Assembly (NCBI GenBank): GCA_027422505.1
Contig: JAPQWV010000017.1
Span: 19,345,501-19,409,500, forward strand
Source: Craterostigma plantagineum
Taxonomy: Eukaryota > Streptophyta > Magnoliopsida > Lamiales > Linderniaceae
Reading direction: 5' to 3'
Length of the DNA: 64,000 nucleotides
Shown here: positions 53,821 through 64,000 of the stretch, one piece after another
Layout: the number at the start of each line of letters is the position of its first letter
Numbering within the stretch: position 1 is the stretch's first letter
Program-made: the position numbers and the translations under genes
Notes under the pieces: generated by a model
Databases searched by the model: none
What the model was told of the DNA's origin: nothing
The model's input: the letters and a program-made list of their open reading frames with translations, nothing else

Positions 53821-55529
53821 ACATAACTTGCTTCTATGGAAACAGATTCTCCTCATTTATCCAAACTCCAGCTTCCAAATGCTCCTGCTTCTTCTGTACC
53901 TGCGCCGACACCATTAAAGAACCTCGTTTCAATCTCACCTAATTTATATCCACATCTCACAAACCCTGATAATACCCCTCGAATTAATCAGATCACATAA
54001 AACAACATAACTAATGAATATTTAGTAATTCAAACAAACCATCAATATTTATAAAATGTCGACTGTTTACGATGATATTATCGTGGAACTCTTGAATAGT
54101 TTTACTTCTGCTTCTGATAAGGATCTTGTTGATTCATCCTCCACATGAGATACCTTAAAGCTCTGAAAATTGATTGATTCTGCTAAAACAAAGGCTGAAA
54201 ATGATGAATACAAATTTGTATTAAAGACGAAGAAGCCACTCACATTGGAATCATCTTGAGAAACTACTAATCAAAGCCCTTCCATTCTTAGAAAGGTTGC
54301 AAGAACTAACCGGCTTATTCCCAACTGAAGTAGTTCTAGCTAAACCATTCCTTAATGGTTTCGTCTCATTTGTGCTTGAATGTCTTTTTGAAGTTGCCAT
54401 ATTCTGACCCTTTTCGAAAGGATATTAAAGCAATAGTCGAAATCTTGTTGGATGTTGAAACCTATTTACAGAACCTAAGCAACAATAACTATACCAGTCT
54501 ATGAACTCAGCCCTTGAAGATCACATAACATATTCAAATGAATCGCACCGAAAAATATAAATTTCTTAAAAAGGGGCCAACTACTATGATAAACTGCCAT
54601 ATTCCCAAACCCAAGCCTCTCCATAATCCACCCAAAGACACAAAACATACAGAAAAGCGACAAATACGCCAAAGAAACGTATACCCCCAAATCAAGAACG
54701 CCGCCGCTTCACCTTGTCCCTGCCGCGACACTGGCGCAACTGATGTTGACCGCGATCTTCGGCAGTGAGGCGATAAAGAATTCCGTCTATCAATCTGAAA
54801 CTCGCTGCTGACGTCGAGCAGCTCTCTGCAGTTCGCCGATGGCGATAATGAAGGATATCATATTCCCTTGAAAAATTATCATAGACGCATAATTTTCAAT
54901 TTAAAAAGGAAACACCGATAGAAACAAAATAAAAGGGATAGAATGTATACCACGATCGAGCGTGCCCGAGGACATCAAGTTTGGCAAGACATTGACTCCT
55001 CGTCTTTTTGCGTAGCTAGAAGCGGCAATATTTCGGTAAGAAAATTGCGAATTTGACAAAACCTAACAGAGAGAAACATCAACTTGCCTTACGATCTCTT
55101 AGGCGACGGCGCCCGTATATCGTTCTGAGGTTGAATAAGCTCCGTCCCTAGCTCTGGATAAGAAAGTATCTCAAGGGGGAAAGATTGCTCATATACGATA
55201 TGCCAATGCAATACATTCTACAACATAGATCGATAACAAAAAAAAGAGCAGTTATGTTTCGACTTATCATCTCATATAATAAGCTAGTCGGATTCACCAG
55301 CTTGTCATAAGCCATAGAGTCGACGATGAACTTTTTAGTCGTTGGCAAATCCTGATAATGCCTCGTCGTATCTGCTCTTTTTATTTCACGCAAACACCGT
55401 AAGGAAAACGAAGAGAATAAGAGATCGACAAACTGTAATTTTCGACGGTCGCTAACCTATTGTCCACATACATATATATTCACAAACATGTAATGAGCAT
55501 CATGAATATGTAGTGAGGATTATGATGAC
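53821..55529. other. Intergenic with unassigned coding-like fragments (minus)
   Basis: Minus pieces that read as clean peptide without known homologue: MATSKRHSSTNETKPLRNGL and following (54402-54256, ends FSR stop) and SAQVQKKQEHLEAGVW near 53920-53870. A 75-bp stretch 54471-54536 is repeated at 56501-56566. They may be parts of one decayed gene; not established. Confidence 0.25.
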
Positions 55530-56229
55530 CAGGGGCGGATCTACGTTGTGGCCCGGGGGGGCCACGGCCTCCGCGAAAATTTTCGAAGTTTTTAGTACTA
55601 TATATGTATTATATTCATTAAATATATATGTTGATTTCGGATATTAAATATGACTAATATTACGAGTAGTACAGTGGATAGTAACGTGAATTTTCACTTG
55701 ATGGTCGTTCAAACCCACTTGAAATTTTTTCAATTTTTTTTGTTCAGTTGCTTCTTTTTTATTATTATTACTATTCTTTCTTTTAGTTCTTTTGTTCTTT
55801 TTTAGTTATTTCCGCATCTTTTAATTTATGCATTTTAGTTTATTAGTTTTATTATTATTTTATTATTATTCTTTTTAAATTTTTTTTTTTGTTTTATATT
55901 CTTATGGAGACTTTTGAGTTATTTTGACTTTGTTCTTTTCGTCTTAATTCTTTTTTTTAATTATTTTTATATACAAATTCATTTAATATACGATTTAATA
56001 TATGTATTCTTTTTTATCTTTTTCAATAACTTTTGATAGTTCATCGATACTATCTTTATCTAGCTAGTCAATAATGCAGATATATTTCAAGAAAAATGCT
56101 CCCAGATAACTAAGCTCATCTTCGAGTGTGCAGTGGAAGACCATAGTCGATTACGTGAAAATGACTCGAAAAAAAAATAATTTTAGCCCCCCCCCCCCCC
56201 CCAACTAAAAATTTCTGGATCCGCCCCTG
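55530..56229. mobile_element. hAT-type MITE with poly-C tract
   Basis: 700 bp, ends CAGGGGCGGATC and GATCCGCCCCTG, with a perfect 8-bp duplication ATGATGAC (55522-55529, 56230-56237). An uninterrupted run of about 18 C lies at 56186-56204. The interior is very T-rich and without ORFs. The ends and 8-bp duplication are those of hAT elements. Confidence 0.94.
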
Positions 56230-56957
56230 ATGATGACACATTTATTGAACCCTCTACTGTTTCCCTTTGTCGTTCACGTGACATAAAAAATAACCACAAG
56301 CCGATGTCAATTATCAACCTAACAAAACATACAATATCAATTCTTGGGCGGGAGACCCAAAATATCAAGTCAACGAACCAGAACTCTTGAAGAATAGCCC
56401 ACTTTCGCTCAATATCTGGAAACTAACACAAAAAAAAACTAATATAAAAAAGCAAATATTATCCATAAATTCCAGTCGTCTCTGCTGATTAAATCATATT
56501 ACAGAACCTACGCCACAATAACTATACCGTCTATGAAGTCAACCCTTGAAGATCACATAACATACATATCGACCTTTGAAAGGATAAAGAGATTGGGTGC
56601 CTCAAACACGAAGACAGCAGCAAAGATACCACCAGGCCGTGGGCGGTGCGTACTCATTCAACTTGACGGCTGCTTTGCCCACCTAAGAGAGATAAAGGAA
56701 GTATTTGATTACGTACAGTTATGGAAGGAACAAACAGTCTTATCAAACAATTAAGCATAGGCCTTCTTGATTTGTAAAACATTTACAAATCATATCAGCC
56801 TTAATAACCAACTTATAGACATTGCATCATCAACAACAACATCATAATCGTTATCACCATCGCCATCATGAGCTTTTGCATAGATCGGCGGGTCAAATTG
56901 AGGATAAAAGGAAAAGCATACTATAGATAAGGATTTCGTATAAACCAATCGCCGTAC

Positions 56958-57751
56958 CTTTTCCAGGAGCCGTACACCTTCTGCACATTCGTTCCTCTGT
57001 AACAAAGCTAGACCAAGCATATCATGTGCCTGCATAACACAACACGGTAAGAATGATTGAAGAAACTTCTCTTACATACATTTCAAATATTTTTTCGGCA
57101 GATGCAATCGTTGGGTGCTAGCCAAGAAAAAATAACGCAAATGTATAATCGATATTAGAACACTGCATCAACCATACACGTCTTGCAGTGTAGGGCTAAG
57201 CATTCAAATGGCAGTACCACATAAGAGACACCATGAAAGACACAATCCACATATACAATTAACATAAGAGCAAACATGTCAAAGAAATCGATGACAAGTT
57301 TCTACAAAGTGTAATACACCATACCTTAACAGAACGATGATCGAGCTGTATCGCTCGCCTGCACTCTTCTCTACCATTGTCCATTCGCTGCACCAAGGAA
57401 ACAAAGTCACAAAAGAAAAAAGAAACAAATCAAAACACCAAAACTTCTCCAAAAATCATGATAAGATCAAACAAAAAATTCAGAAGTCAAAATTTTTTAT
57501 TTTTTTGGGAAAGCTAGAAGCATCGTCAATGAACACTTTTTGCAGCTCTTACTTCCTCTTGCGATAGCACAGAGCACGATTTGTCCAGTACACCGCCACG
57601 TTGGGGACAACACAATAGGCTAAAAATCAATCAATTTTGTTCAATAAAAGAAAAAAAAAAATCAGCCCTTCAAACCCCAATTTTCACCTGAAGATTAAAC
57701 CAAGACCCAAACATAACTCAGTATAGGCATCAATAGCTACGTTGAAGAAGC
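56958..57751 (-). pseudogene. CHIP (STUB1-type E3 ubiquitin ligase) TPR pseudogene
   Basis: CHIP links HSP70/HSP90 clients to ubiquitin through TPR and U-box domains. Four minus-strand exons in order match its TPR region: 57751-57717 FFNVAIDAYTE, 57619-57553 VPNVAVYWTNRALCYRKR, 57387-57325 (ends CRRAIQLDHRSVK), 57029-56958 AHDMLGLALLQRNECAEGV. Internal joints are GT-AG. Exon 3 starts in one frame (NEWTMVE) and ends in another, one base short. The first helix, linker and U-box exons were not found, and the Copia/MITE-rich area follows. Truncated at both ends. Confidence 0.85.
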
Positions 57752-57850
57752 CTGTGTGTGTGCTATGGGTGCGTGCATTGTAGTGCCTCTCTGAATAGAA
57801 ATGAGAAGGCCAAAGAGTTTGGAGTTGAACGGACTGTTATTTTGCAAAAT

Positions 57851-58623
57851 TGTTTTGGCTGCCATATTAACTCAACACAATTAATACAAAGTATGTGTGG
57901 TTTATTTTATTGGTAACACGCCGGCCATTTTTTCCAAAAGAACAATCAAAGGCTTCCTGGAATGACACGTCAGCGAAATCCGGCGACTCCCAACCGGAAC
58001 CAACAAATATTATCGCCGAAATTCGTATCGCGCAATCTTATTGGTTGGGGGACTCCATTGCTGACTTGGCATGCCCAGGTCAGAAGCCATCCAACTTTTA
58101 TATATATAAATAATAGGTGGGGCAGCCTAGTTGTCGCCCAGCCAAAGTGTGTGGCCCACACAGGCTGGCCCGCACCTTGCGGGCCTTAAAAATTAAGGCA
58201 CAAGCCACCCCTTTGGCGGGACGTGGCAGGTTGCGGGCCTCGGGCCATATGCCGGCTCTATTTAGGATGACAAAAGTGTTGACTGCAGTTGTAGAGTTTT
58301 TATTTAAATTTTAAGGGCGAACGACGTTTTTAGTCCATGATGTTTGGGGCATGGGCGTTTCTGATCCACCATGTCCCGAGGTGACACTTTTAGTCCTCAA
58401 TGTTATCAATTTTGACCGATTTTGGTCCCTCGATTAATTTAATCGCTAATCTAGATGAAATTTGACACGTGAGAGCCTATGATCTCCTTTTACTCGACGT
58501 AAAACCTCATAGCGCATCTTCTCCTTCGACTTAAACGCACGTGAGCATCATTACGTATCACATTTAACTCATTTTCAAGGTTGTCGACCCTTTCCTAAAT
58601 GTGATGTATAATGATGTTCATGA
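57851..58623. repeat. Tandem duplication, copy 1
   Basis: Begins TGTTTTGGCTGCCATATTAA. Nearly identical to 58624-59372. It carries only the left half of the Mutator-type MITE (from about 58314), so the duplication happened after that MITE landed. Confidence 0.88.
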
Positions 58624-59372
58624 TGTTTTGGCTGCCATATTAACTCAACACAATTAATACAAAGTTGTGTGGTTTATTTTATTGATAACACTCCGGCCAT
58701 TTTTCCAAAAGAACAATCAAAGGCTTCCTGGAATGACACGTCAGCGAAATCCGGCGACTCCCAACCGGAACCAACAACTATTATCGCCGAAATTGGTATC
58801 GCGCAATCTTATTGGTTGGGGGGACTCCGTTGCTGACTTGGCATGCCCAGGACAGAGGCCATCCAACTTTTATATATATACTAGTTGTCGCCCAGCCAAA
58901 GTGTGTGGCCCGCACAGGCTGGCCCGCACCTTGCGGGCCTTAAAAATTAAGGCACAAGCCACCCCTTTGGCGGGACGGGGCAGGTTGCTGGCCTCGGGCC
59001 ATATGCCGGCTCTATTTAGGATGACAAAAGTGTTGACTGTAGTTGTAGAGTTTTTATTTAAATTTTAAGGGCGAACGACGTTTTTAGTCCCCGATATTTG
59101 GGGCATGGGCGTTTATGATCCCCCGTGTCCCGAGGTGACACTTTTAGTCCTCAATGTTAACAATTTTGAAGGATTTTGGTCCCTCGATTAATTTAATCGC
59201 TAATCTAGATGAAATTTTGACACAAGCCTATGATCTCCTTTTACTCGGCGTAAAACCACATAGCATCTTCTCCTTCGACTTAAACGCACGTGAGCATCAT
59301 TACGTATCACATTTAACTCATTTTCAAGGTTGTCGACCATTTCCTAAATGTGATGTATAATGATGTTCATGT
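58624..59372. repeat. Tandem duplication, copy 2
   Basis: Second copy, slightly shorter, with the left half of the complete MITE 59069-59582 included. Joint between copies shows TGTT microhomology. Confidence 0.88.
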
Positions 59373-59582
59373 GCTTTTAAGTAGAAGAAGAATATGTATT
59401 ATGAGGTTAAAGAGATCATGGGCTCTCACGTGTTAAATTTGGTCTAAACTAGTGATTAAATTAATCAAGGGACCAAAACTGTTCAAAATCGGTAACATTG
59501 GGGACTAAAAGTGTCGCCTCGGAACATGGGGGACCAGAAATGCCCATGGCCCAAACATCGGGACTAAAAATGTCGTTCTCCC
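59069..59582. mobile_element. Mutator-type MITE, 9-bp target duplication
   Basis: 514 bp. Long inverted ends from GGGCGAACGACGTTTTTAG to CTAAAAATGTCGTTCTCCC; arms of about 180 bp. Flanked by perfect AAATTTTAA (59060-59068, 59583-59591), the 9-bp length of Mutator-like elements. No ORF. Confidence 0.92.
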
Positions 59583-59704
59583 AAATTTTAATTATCAGTT
59601 GAATTGAATATCACTTCATATCTCTCTAGGATTTAAGGATTAATAAAACAACATAAATAACTTTAACTTCAAATCCCAAGGTTGTATAGGACAACTTTTA
59701 GTTG

Positions 59705-60062
59705 ATTAATTACAATAATTTAAACATAAACGCGACATGCTCCTTATCCCAGCGTATCGCAAGCCTGTTTCCAACTCTGAGCGCCTCCGTCTTCATATCA
59801 CCAGGGCAAAAGAGCACAAAGTCATCGTTTGGCAAGAAAGCATCGTCACCGTCATACTTTTTACGTTGCCTTCCTCAGTCACGTACCACAAGGTCACAGG
59901 AACCCTATGACCGTCAGTGATCATGACTGCCATGGGCATTTCCCAATATCTCAGTACATGCTCAAATGTTTCGAGAAATGTCAGTGGGATCCTTCCAAGG
60001 GCGTGATCGTTGCTCCCTATGGTTCGTACGATGTACCAAGGCCATTCTGGGTCACTTGGCAT
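59705..60062 (-). pseudogene. Unrecognised gene fragment (WPWYI family), longer copy
   Basis: Minus strand MPSDPEWPWYIVRTIG, ETFEHVLRYWEMPMAVMITD and GHRVPVTLWYVTEEGN, then, after a frame change near 59840, DDFVLFCPGDMKTEALRVGN and AIRWDKEHV. The sister fragment is at 47310-47440. Upstream is cut by a Copia LTR at 60104. I cannot name the family; a B3-like DNA-binding fold is a weak possibility. Confidence 0.5.
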
Positions 60063-60103
60063 TGGAGGTTGTTGAGCTCTTGAATCAATCGCTCGATAGT
60101 TTC

Positions 60104-60306
60104 TGTTGAGAGGAAAAATTATTTTCTATTTCTGTATATTACCAAATGTGTACAGTATACTCTACTATTTTATACAAGATAAAAGCGTGAAACAATATCT
60201 AGCAACTACTTACCTATTCACAACGAATTAACTAGCAGCAAATAGAATAATATAAAATATTAGCGTGTATCCCGTAAGGCTGTATCTTGAATATCTAACT
60301 TCAACA
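60104..60306 (-). repeat. 3' LTR of Copia-5
   Basis: 203 bp, TGTTGAAGTTAG to CCTCTCAACA on the minus strand, ending directly beside the WPWYI-family fragment. Confidence 0.8.
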
Positions 60307-61517
60307 TCCCCACCTCAAGCTTGGACTGGTGAAAGTCCTGAAGGCCAAGCTTGGACAGTAAACGTGAAAATGAGCCGCGGACAAAGACTTAGTGAACAAG
60401 TCGGCTGGTTGTTGAGCTGAAGGAATGTAATAAGGTGCAATCAAGCCAGCCTTATATTGATTGCGAACAATGTGGCAATCAATATCAAGGTGCTTGGTTC
60501 GTTCGTTGGCCGTAATGTGAAGAGCTGATTTATTATTGCAAGCAAAAGGAATAGGCTGAGAGTGATCGATCTGCAAATCCTTGAGCAAATAAGAAATCCA
60601 CATAAGCTCATAAACAATTGAACCTATACTACGATATTCAGCTTCACAAGAAGATCGAGAAGCCGTACTCTGCTTCTTAGTTTTCCAAGAAATCAGCGAA
60701 GAGCCAATGAAGATGCAATAACCGATGAGAGGGAACCTGGTTTCTAGGCAAGCGCCGCAGTCAGCATCACAGAAAGAGCGGACTTGTAATGAAGTATTAG
60801 ACGGATAAAACAAACCAAGTGAGGCACAACCCTTCAGATAGCGAAGCACATGCATCCCAGCTGTCCAATGAACTGCTCTTGGAGTCTGAAGAAACTGACT
60901 GAGCTGTTGTGTTGCATAAGAAATATCAGGCCTGGTGAAGCCAAGGTACAAAAGGCGGCCAACTAGTCTCCGATACGACTGTGGATCAGATAGAGTGGGG
61001 CTCGTACAATCATAAAGATTTAGACCCTTTGGAATAGAAGATGGGGCAGGCTTGCAACCAAGCAATTTCACACTTTGCAGAATGTCGAGGATGTATTTCC
61101 TTTGATTAAGGTATATCCCAGCAGCTGTTCAGCAATTTCCCCCAGAAAATACTTAGCATGATGCAGGTCTTTAATGGTGAATTCTTTATCAAGAAAGCAT
61201 TTTGTCTCGCTAATAAGCTCCTCACTAGAACCAGTTAGCAACACATCATCGACATAAACGAGCAAAACCAAAAAGGCAGGACCTGTAGTTTTGATGAAAA
61301 GGCAGTGGTCATGTTCTGACTGGATGAAATCATGGCCTTGTAGTTTGGACATAAATTCTTGATTCCACTGACGGGAGGCCTGTTTTAGACCGTAAGAGAC
61401 CTATGCAATTTACAGACGTGGTGAGGCAGAGCCTGATTATATCCTTGTGGCACCTTCATGTAAACTGTCTCGTCAAGATACCCATGCAAGAAAGCATTGT
61501 TGATATCAAGTTGATGA
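60301..61517 (-). pseudogene. Copia-5 RT-RNase H remnant
   Basis: Reads [28 protein letters not shown], then a frame change to [28 protein letters not shown], another change near 61071, then RRLVGRLLYLGFTRPDISYA and RNase H (ASRSSCEAEYRSIG, HLDIDCHIVR, ADLFTKSL). Two frame changes break it. RNase H is complete to its stop. Confidence 0.9.
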
Positions 61518-63710
61518 TGTTGGGGATATGCCCTCGGAATGCCATTCGAGGATGTAATGAATTGGGCATAAACATGAACCTGTTATTCACACTTTAATAT
61601 TTGGATATTGTATTCAAATATTTATTTATGGAATTAGGCATATTATTTATTTACCTATCCAGTCTTACTAGGCATCCGGTGAGAAGGTAAATAAATAAAA
61701 CCCATATATACGAGTTTAGTCACCGATTCTCATGGGATGAGAGAGGGGGCACCGATGAGCTATTATTCTCGTATATAAAATTAGTCCATAAGTCTTAGAC
61801 TTCAGTAGGGTGACTGAATGTCGATCATGACTTATTTGTTGATGACTCTAAAATGGTTGTGCCAATCATTCGCTTGGGAAGCGGGAGGTCGTAACATTGG
61901 TATGAGTTGAATCTGGGGATTAACTTGTATTTGGATACGACTCGTAATCGACGATCACATGGCTAATTACTCGTTGAGTGTTAAGGATCGATCGATTGAC
62001 TATAATAGTATACGTGGACCTTAGAGCGAAGGGTCATTGACAGAGTTGGCTTCGGGGTCCTGACTTGTCACTAGTTTGCTAGGCCCGCCTTGTTCGAGGT
62101 TGAACATGGGTCAGCGGCGACATGCGATCTTGACAACGAAGTGCAACTACTGGGCATTGATAGTCGTGAGGGATTCACAACCTCGCAAGTAATCGAGGTA
62201 TATGTCCTATGCATATTCGGGGACAAGGAATTACGGAATCTTTGCAAAGTATAAAAACTAACTCACGTGGGACGTGGAGTGTAGTTTAGTAATTTCTTCA
62301 TCACGAATTTGACATAGTGTCGGGTTAGTGAGTTTGACATTACCATGGCTTTCACTCGACCGGGACATATGTGAAGGGTCTATACGTATTACGACGATCT
62401 ATAGTCGGTTCGGAAAATACGAAGAACATACTCAACACGGGATTTATTCGGTACCACGGGATTGGCTAGGTGCTTACCGAATTCTTGGATTCCTCCCTTG
62501 CCGGGTTGAGACGAACCAAGAGAGTCGGGCTTAAAAAGGATCACTAGGATAGTATCTGATAAATTGAGATGTGTTATTACATAACGGTCTTGGAGACGTT
62601 AATAAAACATTAAATATTAGTTTTAGAAACTATATTTACTTGGAATAAGATTCTCGGAATGAAACGACAAAGAATGGACCGAAAACAAGGTTCACAACCA
62701 TGAGCAAGGTTCATCAAGGTCGTGAAGCCCGCCTGAAAAGTAGCAACAGATTCCAAAATTCATATCTCACAATCTAGACCTTGGATTGCGAATTCCTTTG
62801 GTCAAAATCAAGATTGGTGAGTCTTCTATCTGTGGCTAAAATTTCAGGTCAATCAGGCATCGTTTACACCTCGAACGGATGGAAAATCTGTCGCAAAGCT
62901 GTTGCATGTCACGGCCGTGACACATGCGTGCCGTGGCCGTGACGCACAGCAGAGGCTGAGTTTTGGCCTCGACATGGTCACGGCCGTGACCATTATGAGC
63001 CAGGCCGTGAAGGGTGTTGTCACGGCCGTGAATAGGCTTGTTTCAGGCCGTGACGGGCGTCGGTTTGGCCAAATTTAATCCAAATCAAGTCCAAATTCAT
63101 TCCTTGTTCTTATGTGAGACATATGGGACATTGTCTAGTCATTTGATGACTTTATACAAAGGAATCAAACAAGAAATGAGTCATGTAGGACATGATTTAA
63201 TTAGAAAATCATTTTCAATAGTTGAATGTTGATTTTAATGTCTTGGACTTGGAAATTTCGTTAAGTCCATTTCTTACTCCAAAGATTAGTTCTAAGAGAG
63301 AGTTGAGAAAAAACTTTGGTTGTTCTTTGAAAAACCTAAGTTTGTGAGTGAGTTTATAGTAAATCACACACATATGCACATCTCTTCTAAACATCTTCCC
63401 CTCCTCTCTAGCCATCCTTGGGAGGAGGTGGAATTTGGATATGTCCCGGGGTCGGCGTGACGATCTTGTCAAGGTGTTGGAGCTCGGAGAGGTCACGACG
63501 TTGCTCGGATCGAACTACGACAACCGGGATGGCAAGGCGAGAGCTAGGATCTTCGCTACAAGGGTAAGCTACGAAAATCCTTATTACGTGTCATGCATAT
63601 TTTCTTTACATAACCAAGCGATCTGGGGCTCCTTACGGGGATCCCGGGAAAAATTTTAAACTTCCGCTGCGCCCGGAGTTCGATCTCGGGACACCCGGGG
63701 TTCCCCAACA
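61518..63710 (+). repeat. 5' LTR of Copia-6
   Basis: TGTTGGGGATAT to GGTTCCCCAACA, with 8-bp inverted ends TGTTGGGG/CCCCAACA. Contains a palindrome cluster (62904-63031) and short ORFs without meaning. Confidence 0.85.
62904..63031. repeat. CACGGCCGTG palindrome cluster in Copia-6 LTR
   Basis: TCACGGCCGTGA occurs at 62909-62920, about 62978-62989 and 63020-63031, with a variant GCCGTGGCCGTGAC near 62930 and half sites AGGCCGTGA near 63003 and 63045. Two copies extend to 20 bp or more of symmetry. Confidence 0.9.
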
Positions 63711-63711
63711 G

Positions 63712-63722
63712 TGGTATCAGAG
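63712..63722 (+). promoter_or_regulatory. tRNA-iMet primer-binding site of Copia-6
   Basis: TGGTATCAGAG directly after the LTR, with the usual two-base gap. Confidence 0.85.
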
Positions 63723-64000
63723 ACATGCTTGGTTTTAAGAAACGACATAAATGAACCCGAAAAGATCTCGGTTGTGCAAATCACTTAGTCACTCGAGCGT
63801 CATAGCATGAGTTGTTCTCGGTTCGAGTTTGCAAACCGAGCGCTTGCATGGTCGGAACACCGTCTCGTTGCGAGCGGTCCGACGTATTGCAGCGCGGTGA
63901 GAAACCGTAGTGGTTGTCTCCCCGGGGATTATAACTTTACTCTTGGAGATGAGTTTAAGGGTGTACTTTACTAAGATTGCTTAGATCTAGAGGTTTAGAG

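Larger units (their letters stand above)
60104..61517 (-). mobile_element. Copia-5: 3' fragment of a Copia element
   Basis: On the minus strand: RT to RNase H (61517-60301), a purine tract GAGGTGGGGA, then a short LTR of 203 bp (60306-60104, TGTTGAAG...TCAACA). Everything upstream of the RT is cut away at 61518 by insertion of Copia-6. Short LTR suggests the Ale/Retrofit type. Confidence 0.88.
61518..64000 (+). mobile_element. Copia-6: long-LTR Copia element running off the window
   Basis: A 2.19-kb LTR, then a primer site and start of the internal region. The 5' flank GATGA (61513-61517) is the expected left target duplication. The opening TGTTGGGGATATGCCC resembles Angela/BARE-type Copia LTRs. 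It sits inside the Copia-5 RT. Confidence 0.82.

Noticed and set aside
56533..56754. Possible next CHIP exon on the minus strand after 56958
   Set aside because: Translations in all frames lack the LDLGRG and VEEIW residues expected, so the match is not supported.

Overview
This is plant nuclear DNA, almost certainly from a eudicot. Host genes have GT-AG introns, the kinase, GDSL lipase and S1-like families are plant types, and most of the window is nested Ty1/Copia retrotransposons, MITEs and host pseudogenes. No tRNA, rRNA, organellar or bacterial feature was seen. Coordinates come from reading splice sites and repeat ends by eye.

Layout. 1-3537: 3' part of a decayed Copia element (Copia-1), lying in intron 2 of an eroded MOCS3/CNX5 gene (exons 3578-4078, minus). 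4778-5041: an intact two-exon RCI2/PMP3 gene. 5323-18561 (minus): a CNOT9/RCD1 pseudogene split by two retroelements. One is a tandem LTR-internal-LTR-internal-LTR array (5462-11700); its internal ORF joins a Copia Gag-like domain to what looks like the C-terminal lid of an HSP70/BiP chaperone. The other is a short, internally deleted Copia (14176-16466) with a perfect target duplication. A Stowaway MITE sits in intron 1.

19680-22232 (minus): an intact five-exon GDSL esterase of the LTL1 type, 367 residues. 24543-25276: a Tourist-like element. 25709-28135 (minus): a five-exon RLCK-VII/PBL gene of 534 residues whose catalytic Lys, alpha-C Glu and DFG Asp are all replaced, so it looks like a pseudokinase. 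29741-30277 (minus): an S1-type (SPH) ORF whose tail runs into LTR-like DNA. 30293-35482: Copia-3, with both LTRs but a broken gag-pol.

35873-43982: a Sirevirus-type Copia (Copia-4) with a 5' LTR, one intact 1700-codon gag-pol ORF and a truncated env-like second ORF, but no 3' LTR. An ATGTTG...CAACAT palindrome recurs through its LTR, gag, pol, spacer and env-like ORF. After a TTA microsatellite comes a MULE transposase (44264-46920, minus) and, beyond its start, a cluster of near-perfect hairpins (46987-47229).

47300-61500 is AT-rich and packed with small elements: a Tourist-like MITE, a fold-back MITE, degenerate GTAAGACTGC arrays, a hAT MITE with 8-bp duplication, and a Mutator-type MITE with 9-bp duplication that was half-copied in a local tandem duplication. 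It also holds a CHIP E3-ligase pseudogene (56958-57751) and two fragments of one unrecognised gene family. At the right edge a Copia 3' fragment (60104-61517) is cut by a long-LTR Copia (61518 to beyond 64000).

The host genes show no shared pathway. RCI2, the GDSL esterase and the kinase look complete; MOCS3, CNOT9 and CHIP are remnants in retroelement-rich DNA.
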